This document shows, one piece after another, positions 17,730 to 27,172 of a stretch of 64,000 bases of DNA (the first letter of the stretch is position 1; each line of letters begins with the position of its first letter). Source of the stretch: Proteobacteria bacterium UBA981 (GTDB taxonomy: Bacteria; Pseudomonadota; Gammaproteobacteria; Ga0077536). The notes under the pieces are model-generated. The model was not told where the DNA came from and did not search any database. It saw only the letters and a list, made by a program, of their open reading frames with translations. A program made the translations under genes and the position numbers. Location of the stretch: assembly GCA_002292285.1 (NCBI GenBank), contig DBBP01000008.1, positions 678,004 to 742,003 of the forward strand. Direction: 5' to 3'.

Positions 17730-17781
17730 AATTGTCTCCTCAAGAATTCGAGTGGGTATTTCGGGGCGATGCGCTCCCCCT

Positions 17782-19206
17782 TCAACCGAGCTGCGGCCAG
17801 CGCTGTGCCCACGGCCGCGCGATTTCGAGCTGGGAGGCAATACGCAGCAACGTCGCCTCATCGCCGTAGCGACCCGTAAATTGCACGCCAATCGGTAGTC
17901 CGGCATCGTTCCAGCACAGCGGCAACGAGATAGCCGGTTGCCCGGTGACGTTGGCGAATGACGTAAAGCGCGGATACTGCTCTAGTCTCTCAGTCGCCTG
18001 ATGCGGATGGGCGCGATCGAAATCGAACCAGCCAAGTGGTGGTGGCGGTTCGGTCAAGGTCGGCGTTAGCCATACATCGTAGTCATCGAAAAACGGTGCG
18101 ACCTGGCGTGCGAATTTATGCATGTCCTGCACTGCAAGCAGAAAATCCGAGGGGCGACGCTTGGCGTCCATGGCAAACATTTTCCAGGTATGCGCCTCGA
18201 AATGTTCCGGCGCAGGTTTGCGCCCGGTACGCCGTTCCCAATCGCGAATCATCCAACCCACCATACCGAGCCAGATGGTGGAGAAAAATTCGTTGTAGTT
18301 ATCTGTCGGCGCTATCGGTCGAGCTTCCTCGACCGTATGTCCGAGCTCTTCGCAGAGCTTCGCGATGTCACGAACTGCAGCTTTGCAATCATCGTGAACG
18401 GGCGTTGGTGCTACAGGCTGGTCGCTGAAGGCAATGCGCAAACGCCCCGGCGGCGCGCCGACTTCTTCGGCGAACGGTCGCAACGGCGGCGGCGGATTGT
18501 AGGGTGCGCCCGGATCGCCACCGGCAGTCACATCAAGCATCAGGGCGTTGTCGAGGACAGTGCGTGTGACGACGTGCTCGGACAACAACCCTGCGGCCCC
18601 GACATCACCGTAGTCCGGCCCGAGCGGATTGCGCCCACGCGTGTTCTTGAGACCGACCAGACCACACGCTGCAGCAGGCACGCGCGTCGAGCCACCACCG
18701 TCGTTCGCGTGTGCAACGGAGACCATGCCGGATGCGACGGCCGCACCCGATCCACCAGACGAACCTCCCGCCGAGCGGCTGAGATCCCACGGATTGCGAG
18801 TTGCGCCATAAAGCTCCGGCTCAGTGGTCGGTTTCGAGGCAAATTCTGGCGAGTTGGTCTTGCCACAAATAATAAAGCCGGCACGGCGATAGCGCGCAAC
18901 CAGCTCTGAATCATGCGGAGAAATATAACCCTGTAGAAAGCGCGAGCCTTCGGTCATGGGTGCGCCGGCGTACTCGGCAAGCACGTCTTTCAACAGCATC
19001 GGCACACCGCTGAAAGCTTCTTTGCCGTCCAGTTCTTTTACCGCATCGCGCGCGATGTCGTACATCGGGATAACGACAGCGTTCACGTGCGGATTGAGGC
19101 GCTCGATCTCTCCGATCGCCGCATCGACCATTTCGGCCGCTGATACTTCGCCCGCGCGGATCAGCGCGGCCTGCTCAGCCATGGTTTTTCGCATCAATTC
19201 CCGCAT
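17782..19206 (-). CDS. Amidase (amidase-signature family)
   Basis: 474 residues from the ATG at 19206 (MRELMRKTMAEQA), behind AGAGGACAACCCG. The Ser-cisSer-Lys triad is visible: Lys in 'VPMLLKDVLAEYAG', cis-Ser in 'SAGGSSGGSGAAVASGM' and the nucleophile Ser in 'ANDGGGSTRVPAAACGL'. It hydrolyses a carboxamide or related ester bond in the cytoplasm. It lies 52 bases before the Baeyer-Villiger gene and 49 after the CoA-transferase gene, so co-transcription is very likely. It is not GatA: no GatB or GatC genes are near. Confidence 0.9.
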   Translation of the reverse strand: MRELMRKTMAEQAALIRAGEVSAAEMVDAAIGEIERLNPHVNAVVIPMYDIARDAVKELDGKEAFSGVPMLLKDVLAEYAGAPMTEGSRFLQGYISPHDSELVARYRRAGFIICGKTNSPEFASKPTTEPELYGATRNPWDLSRSAGGSSGGSGAAVASGMVSVAHANDGGGSTRVPAAACGLVGLKNTRGRNPLGPDYGDVGAAGLLSEHVVTRTVLDNALMLDVTAGGDPGAPYNPPPPLRPFAEEVGAPPGRLRIAFSDQPVAPTPVHDDCKAAVRDIAKLCEELGHTVEEARPIAPTDNYNEFFSTIWLGMVGWMIRDWERRTGRKPAPEHFEAHTWKMFAMDAKRRPSDFLLAVQDMHKFARQVAPFFDDYDVWLTPTLTEPPPPLGWFDFDRAHPHQATERLEQYPRFTSFANVTGQPAISLPLCWNDAGLPIGVQFTGRYGDEATLLRIASQLEIARPWAQRWPQLG

Positions 19207-19255
19207 CGGGTTGTCCTCTGTTGTGGGACGGTGTTCCGGCTGTTCCTGCTTCGGA

Positions 19256-20461
19256 TCAGCGGTCGCGCTCGACCAGCACACCGGACGCTTGCAGGGCGCT
19301 GATTTGTTCAGAGGAATAACCCAGCAAGCCACTCAGGACTTCGGCATTGTGCTGACCAAGCGTCGGCGCGACCAGTTCGAGTCGCTCCGGCTGCTCGGAG
19401 AAACGGAGCGGAAAACCGGGGATTGCGAGTGGGCCCATGACCGGGTCGACAATCTCGTTAATCATGCCGCGCTCACGGAAGTAGGGATGATTGATCGCAT
19501 CCGACGGATCCATCACCGGCGCCGCAGGCACGCGATGCTTCTCCAGATGGTCGAGCACGGCGTCGTTATCCGGAAACGCTTTCATCCAATTCTCGATAAT
19601 CTCAATGATCTCAAGCTGACGCGTGCCGCGCGAAGGAGGATCAGCGTAGCGCGGATCGAGTTCCAACTCCGGTCGACCGATGGCAGCGCACACATTCTTC
19701 CATTGCGGTTGTAGGGAAAGAATGCAGATGTAGCCACTCGGACCGTGGAAAACGCCGAACGGCGCGATCAGTTCGTGGTGATTACCTTGCCGGTGCGGTT
19801 TGAATTCGCCCTTGGTCAAAGTAAACCCTTGCAGCGAGATATCATGCATGTGGAACATCGCATCGACCATGCTGATATCCAGCCACTGCCCTCTGCCGGT
19901 ACGCGTACGGTTAAACAAGGCGTAACCAATCGCTGAGAACGCATGTACCCCGCTGCTGACATCGGCCACACCGATACCGACTGGCATTGGCGGTCCGTCA
20001 CGTTGGCCGGTCATGTGCATGATGCCGGCGAAGGCTTGCGCGACCCAATCGTAGCCGGTCTTGTGCGAGAGCGGACTTTCACGCCCGTAGGCTGATATTG
20101 AAGCCATGATCACTTCGGGATTAATGGCCTGGATGTCTGGCCATGCCAGACCCTTTTTTTCCATCACACCCGGCCCGAAGTTCTCCACCACCACGTCGAC
20201 CGTCTTGATCAGTTCGCGAAGTATTTTGTCGGATTCGGGTTTTTTCAGATCGAGTCCGAGGCTCTTCTTGCCGCGATTCTGCTGGATGAAATAACCGCTG
20301 CGACCGTCGTCGGCGATGGGCAGACCACGCGCCGGATCGCCGGTCGGCGCAATTTCGATTTTGATGATTTCCGCACCCATCTCCGCCATCAGACGTCCGA
20401 CAGTCGGTCCGGCCAGGTACTGGGTGAAATCGAGTACGCGTATACCTTCAAGCTGCAACAT
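19256..20461 (-). CDS. CaiB/BaiF-family CoA-transferase (class III)
   Basis: 401 residues; the ATG at 20461 is preceded by GGAGGGCGACTGA. Family features include 'LDFTQYLAGPTVGRLMAEMG' at the N-terminus, 'IIKIEIAPTGDPAR', 'NRGKKSLGLDLKKPE', 'VVVENFGPGVMEKKGL', and the catalytic Asp in 'VGIGVADVSSGVHAF'. These enzymes move CoA between carboxylic acids, activating a substrate at the start of breakdown. It leads the amidase and monooxygenase genes on the same strand. The acid it activates cannot be told from sequence. Confidence 0.92.
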   Translation of the reverse strand: MLQLEGIRVLDFTQYLAGPTVGRLMAEMGAEIIKIEIAPTGDPARGLPIADDGRSGYFIQQNRGKKSLGLDLKKPESDKILRELIKTVDVVVENFGPGVMEKKGLAWPDIQAINPEVIMASISAYGRESPLSHKTGYDWVAQAFAGIMHMTGQRDGPPMPVGIGVADVSSGVHAFSAIGYALFNRTRTGRGQWLDISMVDAMFHMHDISLQGFTLTKGEFKPHRQGNHHELIAPFGVFHGPSGYICILSLQPQWKNVCAAIGRPELELDPRYADPPSRGTRQLEIIEIIENWMKAFPDNDAVLDHLEKHRVPAAPVMDPSDAINHPYFRERGMINEIVDPVMGPLAIPGFPLRFSEQPERLELVAPTLGQHNAEVLSGLLGYSSEQISALQASGVLVERDR

Positions 20462-20553
20462 TCAGTCGCCCTCCGGATGTGATGTGATTTTCCCGCTGCG
20501 TGGAGAATGTAACACCAATAAGGCTTGTATTAGCCCGTACCGGGCGGCGCTGG

Positions 20554-21882
20554 TCAGCCGCCGTGCCGGGAAAAATAGTCCTGGCTTGCTGACAAGACCC
20601 TGGGCGCGAGCAACACAGTCGCAATCAGATTCGGAATCGCCATCAGCGCGTAGGTCGTATCGATGAGATTGACCGTCATGGACTGGCTCGTAATCGCAGC
20701 CAGAGGCAAGGTGACCAGGTACACATACACGAACAGCCCACCAACCTTCTCGCCGAGCAGATAGCGCGCACACTTCACGCTGTAGTACGCATAAGTAATC
20801 ATGGTCGTGAGCGCGAACAGGGCGAATACGACCGAGAGCAGGTCTCCGCCAAAGCCGGGCATGCTGGCCTCGAACGCTGCCGCGGTCATGACGACACCCG
20901 CATCAGCCGGTGCCACAGAGCTCGACAGAATGACTATCGCCGTCACCGTACAGATTACGTGAGTATCGATAAAAGGTCCGAGCATCGCGACCAGCCCTTC
21001 ACGTACTGGCTCCGAGGTGCGCGCTGCGCCGTGCGCCATCGCCTCGGTGCCAACCCCGGCCTCATTCGAGAACACCGCGCGCCGCACGCCCGTGATGAGA
21101 ATTTCCTTGACCGTCAACCCCGCGGCGCCGCCGATCCCCGCTTCCGGGCTGAAAGCACCATGGACAATCGCAGTGAGGATGGCCGGAACTTCGGCGAGGT
21201 GATCGATGACCACCACTGCCGCGCCGGCGAGGTAGACGAGGCACATCAATGGAACCAGGACGCCAGCCACACGACCCACGCGTACGCTGCCACCAACCAC
21301 CACGACACCGACCAGCGCCATGGCACCCAAGCCGGTCGCCAGCGGCGGCATCGACCACTGTGCGGCGAGTAAGTTGGCGACCTGGTTGGACTGGAACAGA
21401 CCCAGGCAGCCGACCATGCCACACGCCGAGAACATGATCGCTAACGGCTTGAAACGCGGTCCCAGCCCGACCTCAATGAAATACATCGGCCCGCCCTGCA
21501 TCACGCCGGCGGAATCGGGCTTGCGATACATGCACGCCAACGTGCAGGTGAAAAATTTCGTCGCCATCCCGAAGGCGCCAGCGACCCACATCCAGAATAC
21601 CGCCCCTGAACCGCCAGCCGCGATGGCGATCGCGACGCCGGCGATGTTACCCATGCCGATGGTGCCGGACAGCGCCGCACTGAGGGCGCGAAAGTGGCTG
21701 ATCTCACCCGGCGCGCTGCTATCGCGGTCGTAGCGCCCGGCGAGCACCGCAAACGCGTGCCGTGCATGGCGCAGCGGTATCAACCGGCTGATGACCGTGA
21801 AGTAAGCACCCGACAGCGCCAACAGAATGACCAGTGGCAATCCCCACACAATGGCCACAGCTTCAGCCCAGAACGCTTCCAT
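20554..21882 (-). CDS. Sodium:alanine symporter (AGCS family)
   Basis: 442 residues, strongly hydrophobic, with about ten membrane spans. Recognisable AGCS stretches are 'LSAALSGTIGMGNIAGVAIA', 'GAVFWMWVAGAFGMATKFF', 'VMQGGPMYFIEVGLG', and 'AVFSNEAGVGTEAMAHGAAR' with 'VAMLGPFIDTHVICTVTA'. AAGGGGAATC precedes the ATG. It should import alanine, glycine or another small amino acid with Na+. It sits 92 bases upstream of the CoA-transferase gene on the same strand and may be the first gene of that operon, feeding it or simply adjacent. Confidence 0.92.
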   Translation of the reverse strand: MEAFWAEAVAIVWGLPLVILLALSGAYFTVISRLIPLRHARHAFAVLAGRYDRDSSAPGEISHFRALSAALSGTIGMGNIAGVAIAIAAGGSGAVFWMWVAGAFGMATKFFTCTLACMYRKPDSAGVMQGGPMYFIEVGLGPRFKPLAIMFSACGMVGCLGLFQSNQVANLLAAQWSMPPLATGLGAMALVGVVVVGGSVRVGRVAGVLVPLMCLVYLAGAAVVVIDHLAEVPAILTAIVHGAFSPEAGIGGAAGLTVKEILITGVRRAVFSNEAGVGTEAMAHGAARTSEPVREGLVAMLGPFIDTHVICTVTAIVILSSSVAPADAGVVMTAAAFEASMPGFGGDLLSVVFALFALTTMITYAYYSVKCARYLLGEKVGGLFVYVYLVTLPLAAITSQSMTVNLIDTTYALMAIPNLIATVLLAPRVLSASQDYFSRHGG

Positions 21883-22179
21883 GATTCCCCTTGGTTTAAC
21901 GTATTCGCATTGTGGTGCAGCGGGAGGGCTGCCGCACCAAGACGCCAGAGTAAGGCATCAAGCCGTGCGACTGAACAGCACATACCCCCGCATGGATTCG
22001 GACCGCTGGTGGCGCCAAGCCGATGCCGCCAGCATGCGCTGCCAGGCGTGCACATTGGGTCGCGACACGTCACCCCGCAATGTACTTCGCGAGAACGACA
22101 GTCGACTCCCCCAACGCGCGGCAGAAATGGCGATAATCGAACCCGCAGAACATCTGCCCCTAGAACGGAGAACATCATT

Positions 22180-23280
22180 TTGACTGACCAGCGACCGGGA
22201 CTCGAACTCGGATTGTTCATGCCCAATTGTTCAAACATGTCGTCTATTTCGACCTGGCGCACGGTGGAGGACGAGTGGCCCTATGCGCGCAACAAGGCCA
22301 TCGCTCTGACTGCCGAAGCGGCCGGCTTCAGCCTGCTGTTCCCAGTGAGCCGCTGGCGCGGATTCGGGGGAGAGACCGATTATCTGGGTACTTCACTGGA
22401 AACCATGACCTGGGCGTCTGCATTGCTCGAGGCCACTTCACGCATCAATATTTTCTCCACCGTGCACGTGCCGGTATTCAACCCAGTCGTGGTCGCCAAA
22501 ATGGGCGCCTCTCTGGATCACATCAGTGGCGGGCGTTGGGGTATCAATATCGTCAGCGGCTGGAGCCGTGAAGAATTTGGCATGATGGGTATTGAGCTCG
22601 ACGAACATGGGGAGCGCTATCAGCGCACGGCGGCCTTCATCGAAATCCTGCGTGGCCTGTGGAGCGCACCACCGCGTACGTTCAACCATCATTCGAAGTG
22701 GTACGACATTACCAACGGTGTGTCATTGCCACAGCCACCCGACATGCCGAAAATTGCCAATGCCGGATCTTCTGAAGACGGCAAAAATCTCACCGCGCGC
22801 CTGTGCGACTGGTCGTTTTTATCGACCCCGTCACTGGAGGCAACCAGTGCGATTGTGAGTGATATCAAGGCACGTGCTGAAGCGCAGCAACGCAGTGTGC
22901 GCACCGCCGCCTTTCCGTTTGTGCTGTGGCGCGACTCGGAAGACGAAGCGCAGGCCGAAATTGCGCGCATCATCGAACATAAGGACGCGATTGCGGCGCA
23001 AAACTGGATGGACGGCGCGAGCATTGAAAGCGGTTCGTTCGATCAGTTCACGCTTGATATGTTCACCGTCGGCGCCGGCGCTGTCCATGTCGTTGGCACC
23101 GCTGAGCAGGTCGCCAATAAACTCAAGCTGCTGTACGACGGCGGCCTCGATGCAGTGCTCATGGTGTTGCAAAATTTCCTGGGTGACACGCAGGCATTCG
23201 AACGTGACATCATGCCGATTCTGAGAGACATGGGCGTTATTGCGCCCACCACCGGACGCCAAGGAGCCGCACTCACATGA
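22180..23280 (+). CDS. RutA/SfnG-like FMN-dependent monooxygenase
   Basis: 366 residues. The start is the TTG at 22180, nine bases after GGAG; a longer frame running back to 21694 overlaps the symporter gene and has no protein character. It resembles pyrimidine oxygenase RutA and the alkanesulfonate/dimethylsulfone monooxygenase group: 'SRWRGFGGETDYLGTSLE', 'VAKMGASLDHISGGRWGINI', 'SGWSREEFGMMGIELDEH' and 'MVLQNFLGDTQAFE'. Using FMNH2 and O2, such enzymes cleave C-N, C-S or ring bonds. The maleylacetate-reductase-like gene follows with a four-base ATGA overlap, so the two should act in one pathway. Confidence 0.88.
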   Translation: MTDQRPGLELGLFMPNCSNMSSISTWRTVEDEWPYARNKAIALTAEAAGFSLLFPVSRWRGFGGETDYLGTSLETMTWASALLEATSRINIFSTVHVPVFNPVVVAKMGASLDHISGGRWGINIVSGWSREEFGMMGIELDEHGERYQRTAAFIEILRGLWSAPPRTFNHHSKWYDITNGVSLPQPPDMPKIANAGSSEDGKNLTARLCDWSFLSTPSLEATSAIVSDIKARAEAQQRSVRTAAFPFVLWRDSEDEAQAEIARIIEHKDAIAAQNWMDGASIESGSFDQFTLDMFTVGAGAVHVVGTAEQVANKLKLLYDGGLDAVLMVLQNFLGDTQAFERDIMPILRDMGVIAPTTGRQGAALT

Positions 23281-24422
23281 GCCAGACAGGACACTACACG
23301 CCGCCACCCCAGCAACAGGTGATCTACGGCAAACCGGTTGCCGAAGCCCTCGCTGCAGAACTCGAACGACGCAAGGCGACGCGGGTCGTTTTTGTGACTA
23401 ACACCAGCCTGGCCGGAGCGGGCAAACTCGGCGAGTCCGTCAAGGCTTCGCTGGGTAGCGCCTGTGTGGCCGAGGTGACTGGCATCGGCGCACATTCTCC
23501 ACGCACCGACGTGGTGCGCATGGCGAACACCATGGCGAGCGAGAAAGCCGATTTGGTCATCGCACTCGGCGGTGGTTCGGTATGCGATGCGACCAAAGCG
23601 GCGACGCTCGCGCTCGCCAATAACGTATCTGAGGCTGCCGACATCGACCGCCTGCGCACGCCGCAACCGGTCCTGGCGCCTGAACTGCCCTTCATCGCTA
23701 TTCCGACCACATTGTCGGCTGGTGAATACACCGGTATTGCCGGCGTGACGGACGAGCGAGTTCCGCGTAAAGAAGCACTTATCCATCCAGGACTGGCACC
23801 GGACATGGTGATCCTTGATGCCGCGATGACAGTCGCGACCCCTGATCGATTATTTTTCGGCACCGGCATTCGTGCCGTCGACCATGCGGTAGAAACCTGG
23901 TGCTCCGTCAACGCGACGCCGCTGGTGGAAGCAACAGCACTGCACGCACTGCGCATCCTGCCGCGCGCGCTGAGTCGCGCTAAATCGCACCCTGACGACC
24001 TGGAAAATCGCCTGAACTGTCTGATCGGTTCGTGGTTGTCCATCCAGGGCGTTTCGACCGGCGTCGATCTTGGCGGCAGCCACGCCATTGGCCACGTCCT
24101 CGGCGGCACTGCAGGCATGCCGCATGGCGAGACCTCGTGCGTGATGTTGCCGCATGTCCTGCGTTACAATATGACGGTCAACGCGGACCGGCAGGCAGCG
24201 CTCGCCGAAGCGATGGGTGATGCGAACACACCGGCGGCAGATCAAATTCAAGCGCTCGTTGCGAGCCTCGATTTACCTGGGCGCTTGCGCGATGCCAATG
24301 TCTCCGAGGACATTTTGCAGACCATCGCAGAAGAGTCGATGTTCGATATGTGGATCAAAACCAATCCCCGACCCTTCAATAGTCCCGCCGAAGTATTGCC
24401 GTTACTGAAGGCTGCCTGGTAA
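23277..24422 (+). CDS. Iron-containing alcohol dehydrogenase family, maleylacetate reductase-like
   Basis: 381 residues. The N-terminal cofactor half contains 'LVIALGGGSVCDATKAATLA', and 'FIAIPTTLSAGEYTGIAGVT' matches the 'PTTxSGSE' region of maleylacetate reductases. Metal-site residues follow in 'GIRAVDHAVETW', 'GGSHAIGHVLGG' and 'MPHGETSCVMLPHVL'. Maleylacetate reductase converts maleylacetate to 3-oxoadipate with NAD(P)H at the end of hydroxyquinol or chlorocatechol breakdown. The ATGA overlap with the upstream monooxygenase indicates translational coupling. No ring-cleavage dioxygenase is in the window. Confidence 0.85.
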   Translation: MSQTGHYTPPPQQQVIYGKPVAEALAAELERRKATRVVFVTNTSLAGAGKLGESVKASLGSACVAEVTGIGAHSPRTDVVRMANTMASEKADLVIALGGGSVCDATKAATLALANNVSEAADIDRLRTPQPVLAPELPFIAIPTTLSAGEYTGIAGVTDERVPRKEALIHPGLAPDMVILDAAMTVATPDRLFFGTGIRAVDHAVETWCSVNATPLVEATALHALRILPRALSRAKSHPDDLENRLNCLIGSWLSIQGVSTGVDLGGSHAIGHVLGGTAGMPHGETSCVMLPHVLRYNMTVNADRQAALAEAMGDANTPAADQIQALVASLDLPGRLRDANVSEDILQTIAEESMFDMWIKTNPRPFNSPAEVLPLLKAAW

Positions 24423-24471
24423 GACTGAAACACACGCTGACCGGCACATGATGAGAGGTTGAAAGAGTTCG

Positions 24472-24909
24472 ATGGCAAAAGTATCCGTAAGCAAAACAAT
24501 CAACGCGCCAGCAGCAAAAGTCTGGACTATGGTGTCCGAATGGGGCGGTACACATAAATGGATCCCGGGCGTCGGTCCGGTCAGTGTCGAGGGCGACGGC
24601 GTGGGCTCAGTCCGCAGTGCGGAGCTGGATCCGGCGACGGGTTTCGAAGGCCGCATTTCTGAGCGCCTCGAAGCTTTCGACAATAGCGCGATGCATTTCC
24701 GCTACTGCGTCGTCGGTGAAAGCCCAATGCCAATCTCGGACTACGTGGCTGAAATGAAAGTCGTCGAATCAGGCGACGGGCAAAGCGAAGTGACGTGGTC
24801 AAGCACATGGGAACCCTCCGGCGATATCAGCGAAGCGGATCTGCTGACTGGTTTTGAAGGGCTTTACGCGTTGGCGCTCGACAATGTCGCGGCAGCCACC
24901 GAGGGCTGA
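24472..24909 (+). CDS. SRPBCC (START/polyketide-cyclase-like) protein
   Basis: 145 residues with the pattern of the SRPBCC ligand-binding fold: an opening 'SVSKTINAPAAKVWTMVSEW', the middle 'GSVRSAELDPATGFEGRIS' and 'YVAEMKVVESGDGQSEVTW', and a C-terminal helix 'GFEGLYALALDNVAAA'. Such proteins bind hydrophobic ligands and sometimes act as cyclases or dehydratases. It lies 49 bases behind the maleylacetate-reductase-like gene and is probably in the same transcript. Its ligand is unknown. Confidence 0.85.
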   Translation: MAKVSVSKTINAPAAKVWTMVSEWGGTHKWIPGVGPVSVEGDGVGSVRSAELDPATGFEGRISERLEAFDNSAMHFRYCVVGESPMPISDYVAEMKVVESGDGQSEVTWSSTWEPSGDISEADLLTGFEGLYALALDNVAAATEG

Positions 24910-24978
24910 TCGGAACGATTCGCCCTTCCGGAGCTGGTCATTTACCGGATCTTGATGATAAATATTCGGATTTCGAGC

Positions 24979-26250
24979 ATGAGCGATAAACACTTCGACG
25001 TCTTGGTAATTGGTGCCGGTTTCGGCGGGCTTGCCACAGCAGCGGCCCTGCGCCGCTAAGGCGTTGGCCGCGTTGGTTTGCTTGACGGTGGCCATTGCTA
25101 CGGCAATTTCTGGACGACAAACTACGATCACATTTCACTGCACACGGCCTGGCACGGGATGCCCGACGATGGCGGCGACAACGAACGCTATGCGATGTTC
25201 AAACCGCGCGATGAACTGCTCGACTACTTCGACCGTTATGCCGAGCGTCATCACCTCGCCGAGTTAACGCACTTCGGGGTCACGGTTTCCGGCATCGAAC
25301 GTGATACCACCAACGTCAATCATCGATGGTTGGTACACACGAATAGCGATGACTGCCGGGCGCGGTTCGTGGTGGTCGCAACGGGCCATTGCCGCTGTCC
25401 TTATTCGCCCCGGTTTGAGAATCAGGAAAACTACACCGGTGAGCTGCTACACAGTAAGGCGTACCGCAATGGTGAACCTTTCCGCGGTAAAAGCGTGCTG
25501 GTTGTAGGTACGGGTAATTCGGGTGCCGAAATTTCGACTGAGCTGGTTGAAGCGGGCGCCGCGTCCGTGGCGATGCTCGGATGGGGACCCCGTTATTACA
25601 TCCCGCTGGATACATTCGGCGAACTGAATATCCAGGCGCGGGAGATGGGTGGTGCCGGTCCCGAAGGCCTGGTGAACATCCATCCATTGACGCCCGGCAC
25701 TGAGCCCTACCTGGCCGGCGTTGAACAATTCGATGCCATGCTGCGCCCCCTGGCTGTAGACCTGACTGAATTCGGTATTGATCTGCCGGCTGTTGGGCCG
25801 ATCAGCGAATTCATCAATACCCACCGGGTCCCCGTAATGGACAAGGGCGCGATACCTCTGATGCGCAATGGAAAGATCGAGGTGATCAAAGACCGCGTTA
25901 TGGCATTCACGCCGGGCGGCGTGCAATTAGGCGCGAGCGGTGAACGAGATTTCGACGCCGTTATCCTGGCGACCGGGTTCACCCCGGGACTGGAAGAATT
26001 CGTGCCCGGCGAACTGACTGCAATCGTACCGACACACGGGCATCTTTTCCCAAAGACCGACGGTCGTTGCGCCTCGACAGTGTACGACGACATCTATTTC
26101 GTTGGCTTCGATCAAAGCCTGATGAGCGGCCTCTCCATCGGTGTGTGGGGGTTCGAAGTAGGCGAAAAAATAGCCACCAAGCTCGGTACGTTCTCGGCAC
26201 ATCAGCGCCCGCCTGAATTTTCACGCGCGCCTTGGGAAGCTGCGATCTGA
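24979..26250 (+). pseudogene. Flavin-containing monooxygenase interrupted by an in-frame TAA
   Basis: The frame starts at ATG 24979 with a full FAD-binding loop 'FDVLVIGAGFGGLATAAALR', then meets TAA at 25057-25059. The same frame continues as 'GVGRVGLLDGGHCYGNFW' and runs 390 more codons, with the NADP loop 'VLVVGTGNSGAEISTEL' and 'FDAVILATGFTPGLEEF'. So one codon (CAA to TAA is the simplest route) breaks an otherwise complete ~423-residue monooxygenase. Restart at TTG 25078 would lack the FAD loop and be inactive. It follows the SRPBCC gene by 69 bases and belonged to this catabolic group. A base error in the sequence is equally possible. Confidence 0.8.
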
Positions 26251-26507
26251 GCCGTCCAATCACCCAGAGTTGGTGTTTTGCCTTGTAGGGAAAGCTGGCG
26301 CGCCCCAACTGAGCACGCTGCGAAAGAACTGGCTCTGGACAGATATTCCGGCCCGCACTGTCTGACTGATACGCCGGTCGATCGCGTATACTTCCGCCAT
26401 CGGCCAGCGGTTTATGACGCACCGACCCCAGAATTTTTAACCGAACCACGAGCGACCGTCGGATCCGATTCCCGCCGACGTCGTCCAGCTTTGGACCGCG
26501 ACCCCGC

Positions 26508-27155
26508 ATGGCCCAACCTATTGACGTTTTTTTTCGCGGCGACCGCCCTTATATCCAGGGCAGTCTGGTACTTTCACAAGCAGCGCGAATTGCTTTCGAT
26601 GGCTTTGGCGACGGCTTTCTAGTCAGCGCGAAATTCAGTCAAATCATCACGTGCGGCGTGGAAGTGGCACCCTCCGGAGAGGGTTCCGGGGAAGCCTTCG
26701 GAGAAGCACAATTCCGCACGGTAGACGGCGAACGGCACAAGCTCGAATTTTTCGCCTGCGAAGCGGTCGAGCCGCCGCGGCGCCCCGACCGCGGGTCCAC
26801 GCTCACGTCATTTAGCGACGACGGGAACCTTAACGCGTCGGCGGCTTTCAGCATTGCCCCCGAGTTAGACGACCTGCTCGCTGCGGTCGTTGAGACCACA
26901 AAAAAAGCGCACGAGCGGCTGCCGGCATCGGTCTAGGATGTGTGGTTCACCGGCTTTCGTGGCGCGCACCTGCCGCTCAACGCGGACTTGATCCCGCAAA
27001 GCGGCCAGATCGTGATCGAAAACCGCGTCAGGCGCGGCGACGGCGGGAGCTACCAGACGCTATTTAACGCGCGCATCGAATCAGCGGCGGAAGCCCACGA
27101 GTTCTTACTCAGCTTCGCCTATCGAGTGCACACCGACGAGAACGAAGGGCATTAG
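26508..27155 (+). pseudogene. Unknown protein frame split by a single in-frame TAG
   Basis: From ATG 26508 the frame runs 142 codons ('IDVFFRGDRPYIQGSLVL' near the start), stops at TAG 26934-26936, and continues in the same frame to 27155. The second part ('DVWFTGFRGAHLPLNADL') has a GTG at 26940. Both halves look like real coding sequence and both open with a 'DV-F-x-RG' phrase, hinting at an internal duplication or two related domains. It is either one 215-codon gene with a nonsense change or two adjacent small genes. No family recognised. It directly precedes the KAS III-like gene (17 bases), so it may belong to that locus. Confidence 0.5.
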
Positions 27156-27172
27156 CCCGGGAGCATTAGCAC

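Noticed and set aside
21694..22179. N-terminal extension of the RutA-like protein by 162 codons
   Set aside because: It overlaps the symporter gene antisense; TTG 22180 has GGAG at ideal spacing and starts the family sequence.
23324..24118. 264-codon minus-strand frame
   Set aside because: Antisense of the alcohol-dehydrogenase-family gene; Ser/Ala/Pro-rich without motifs.
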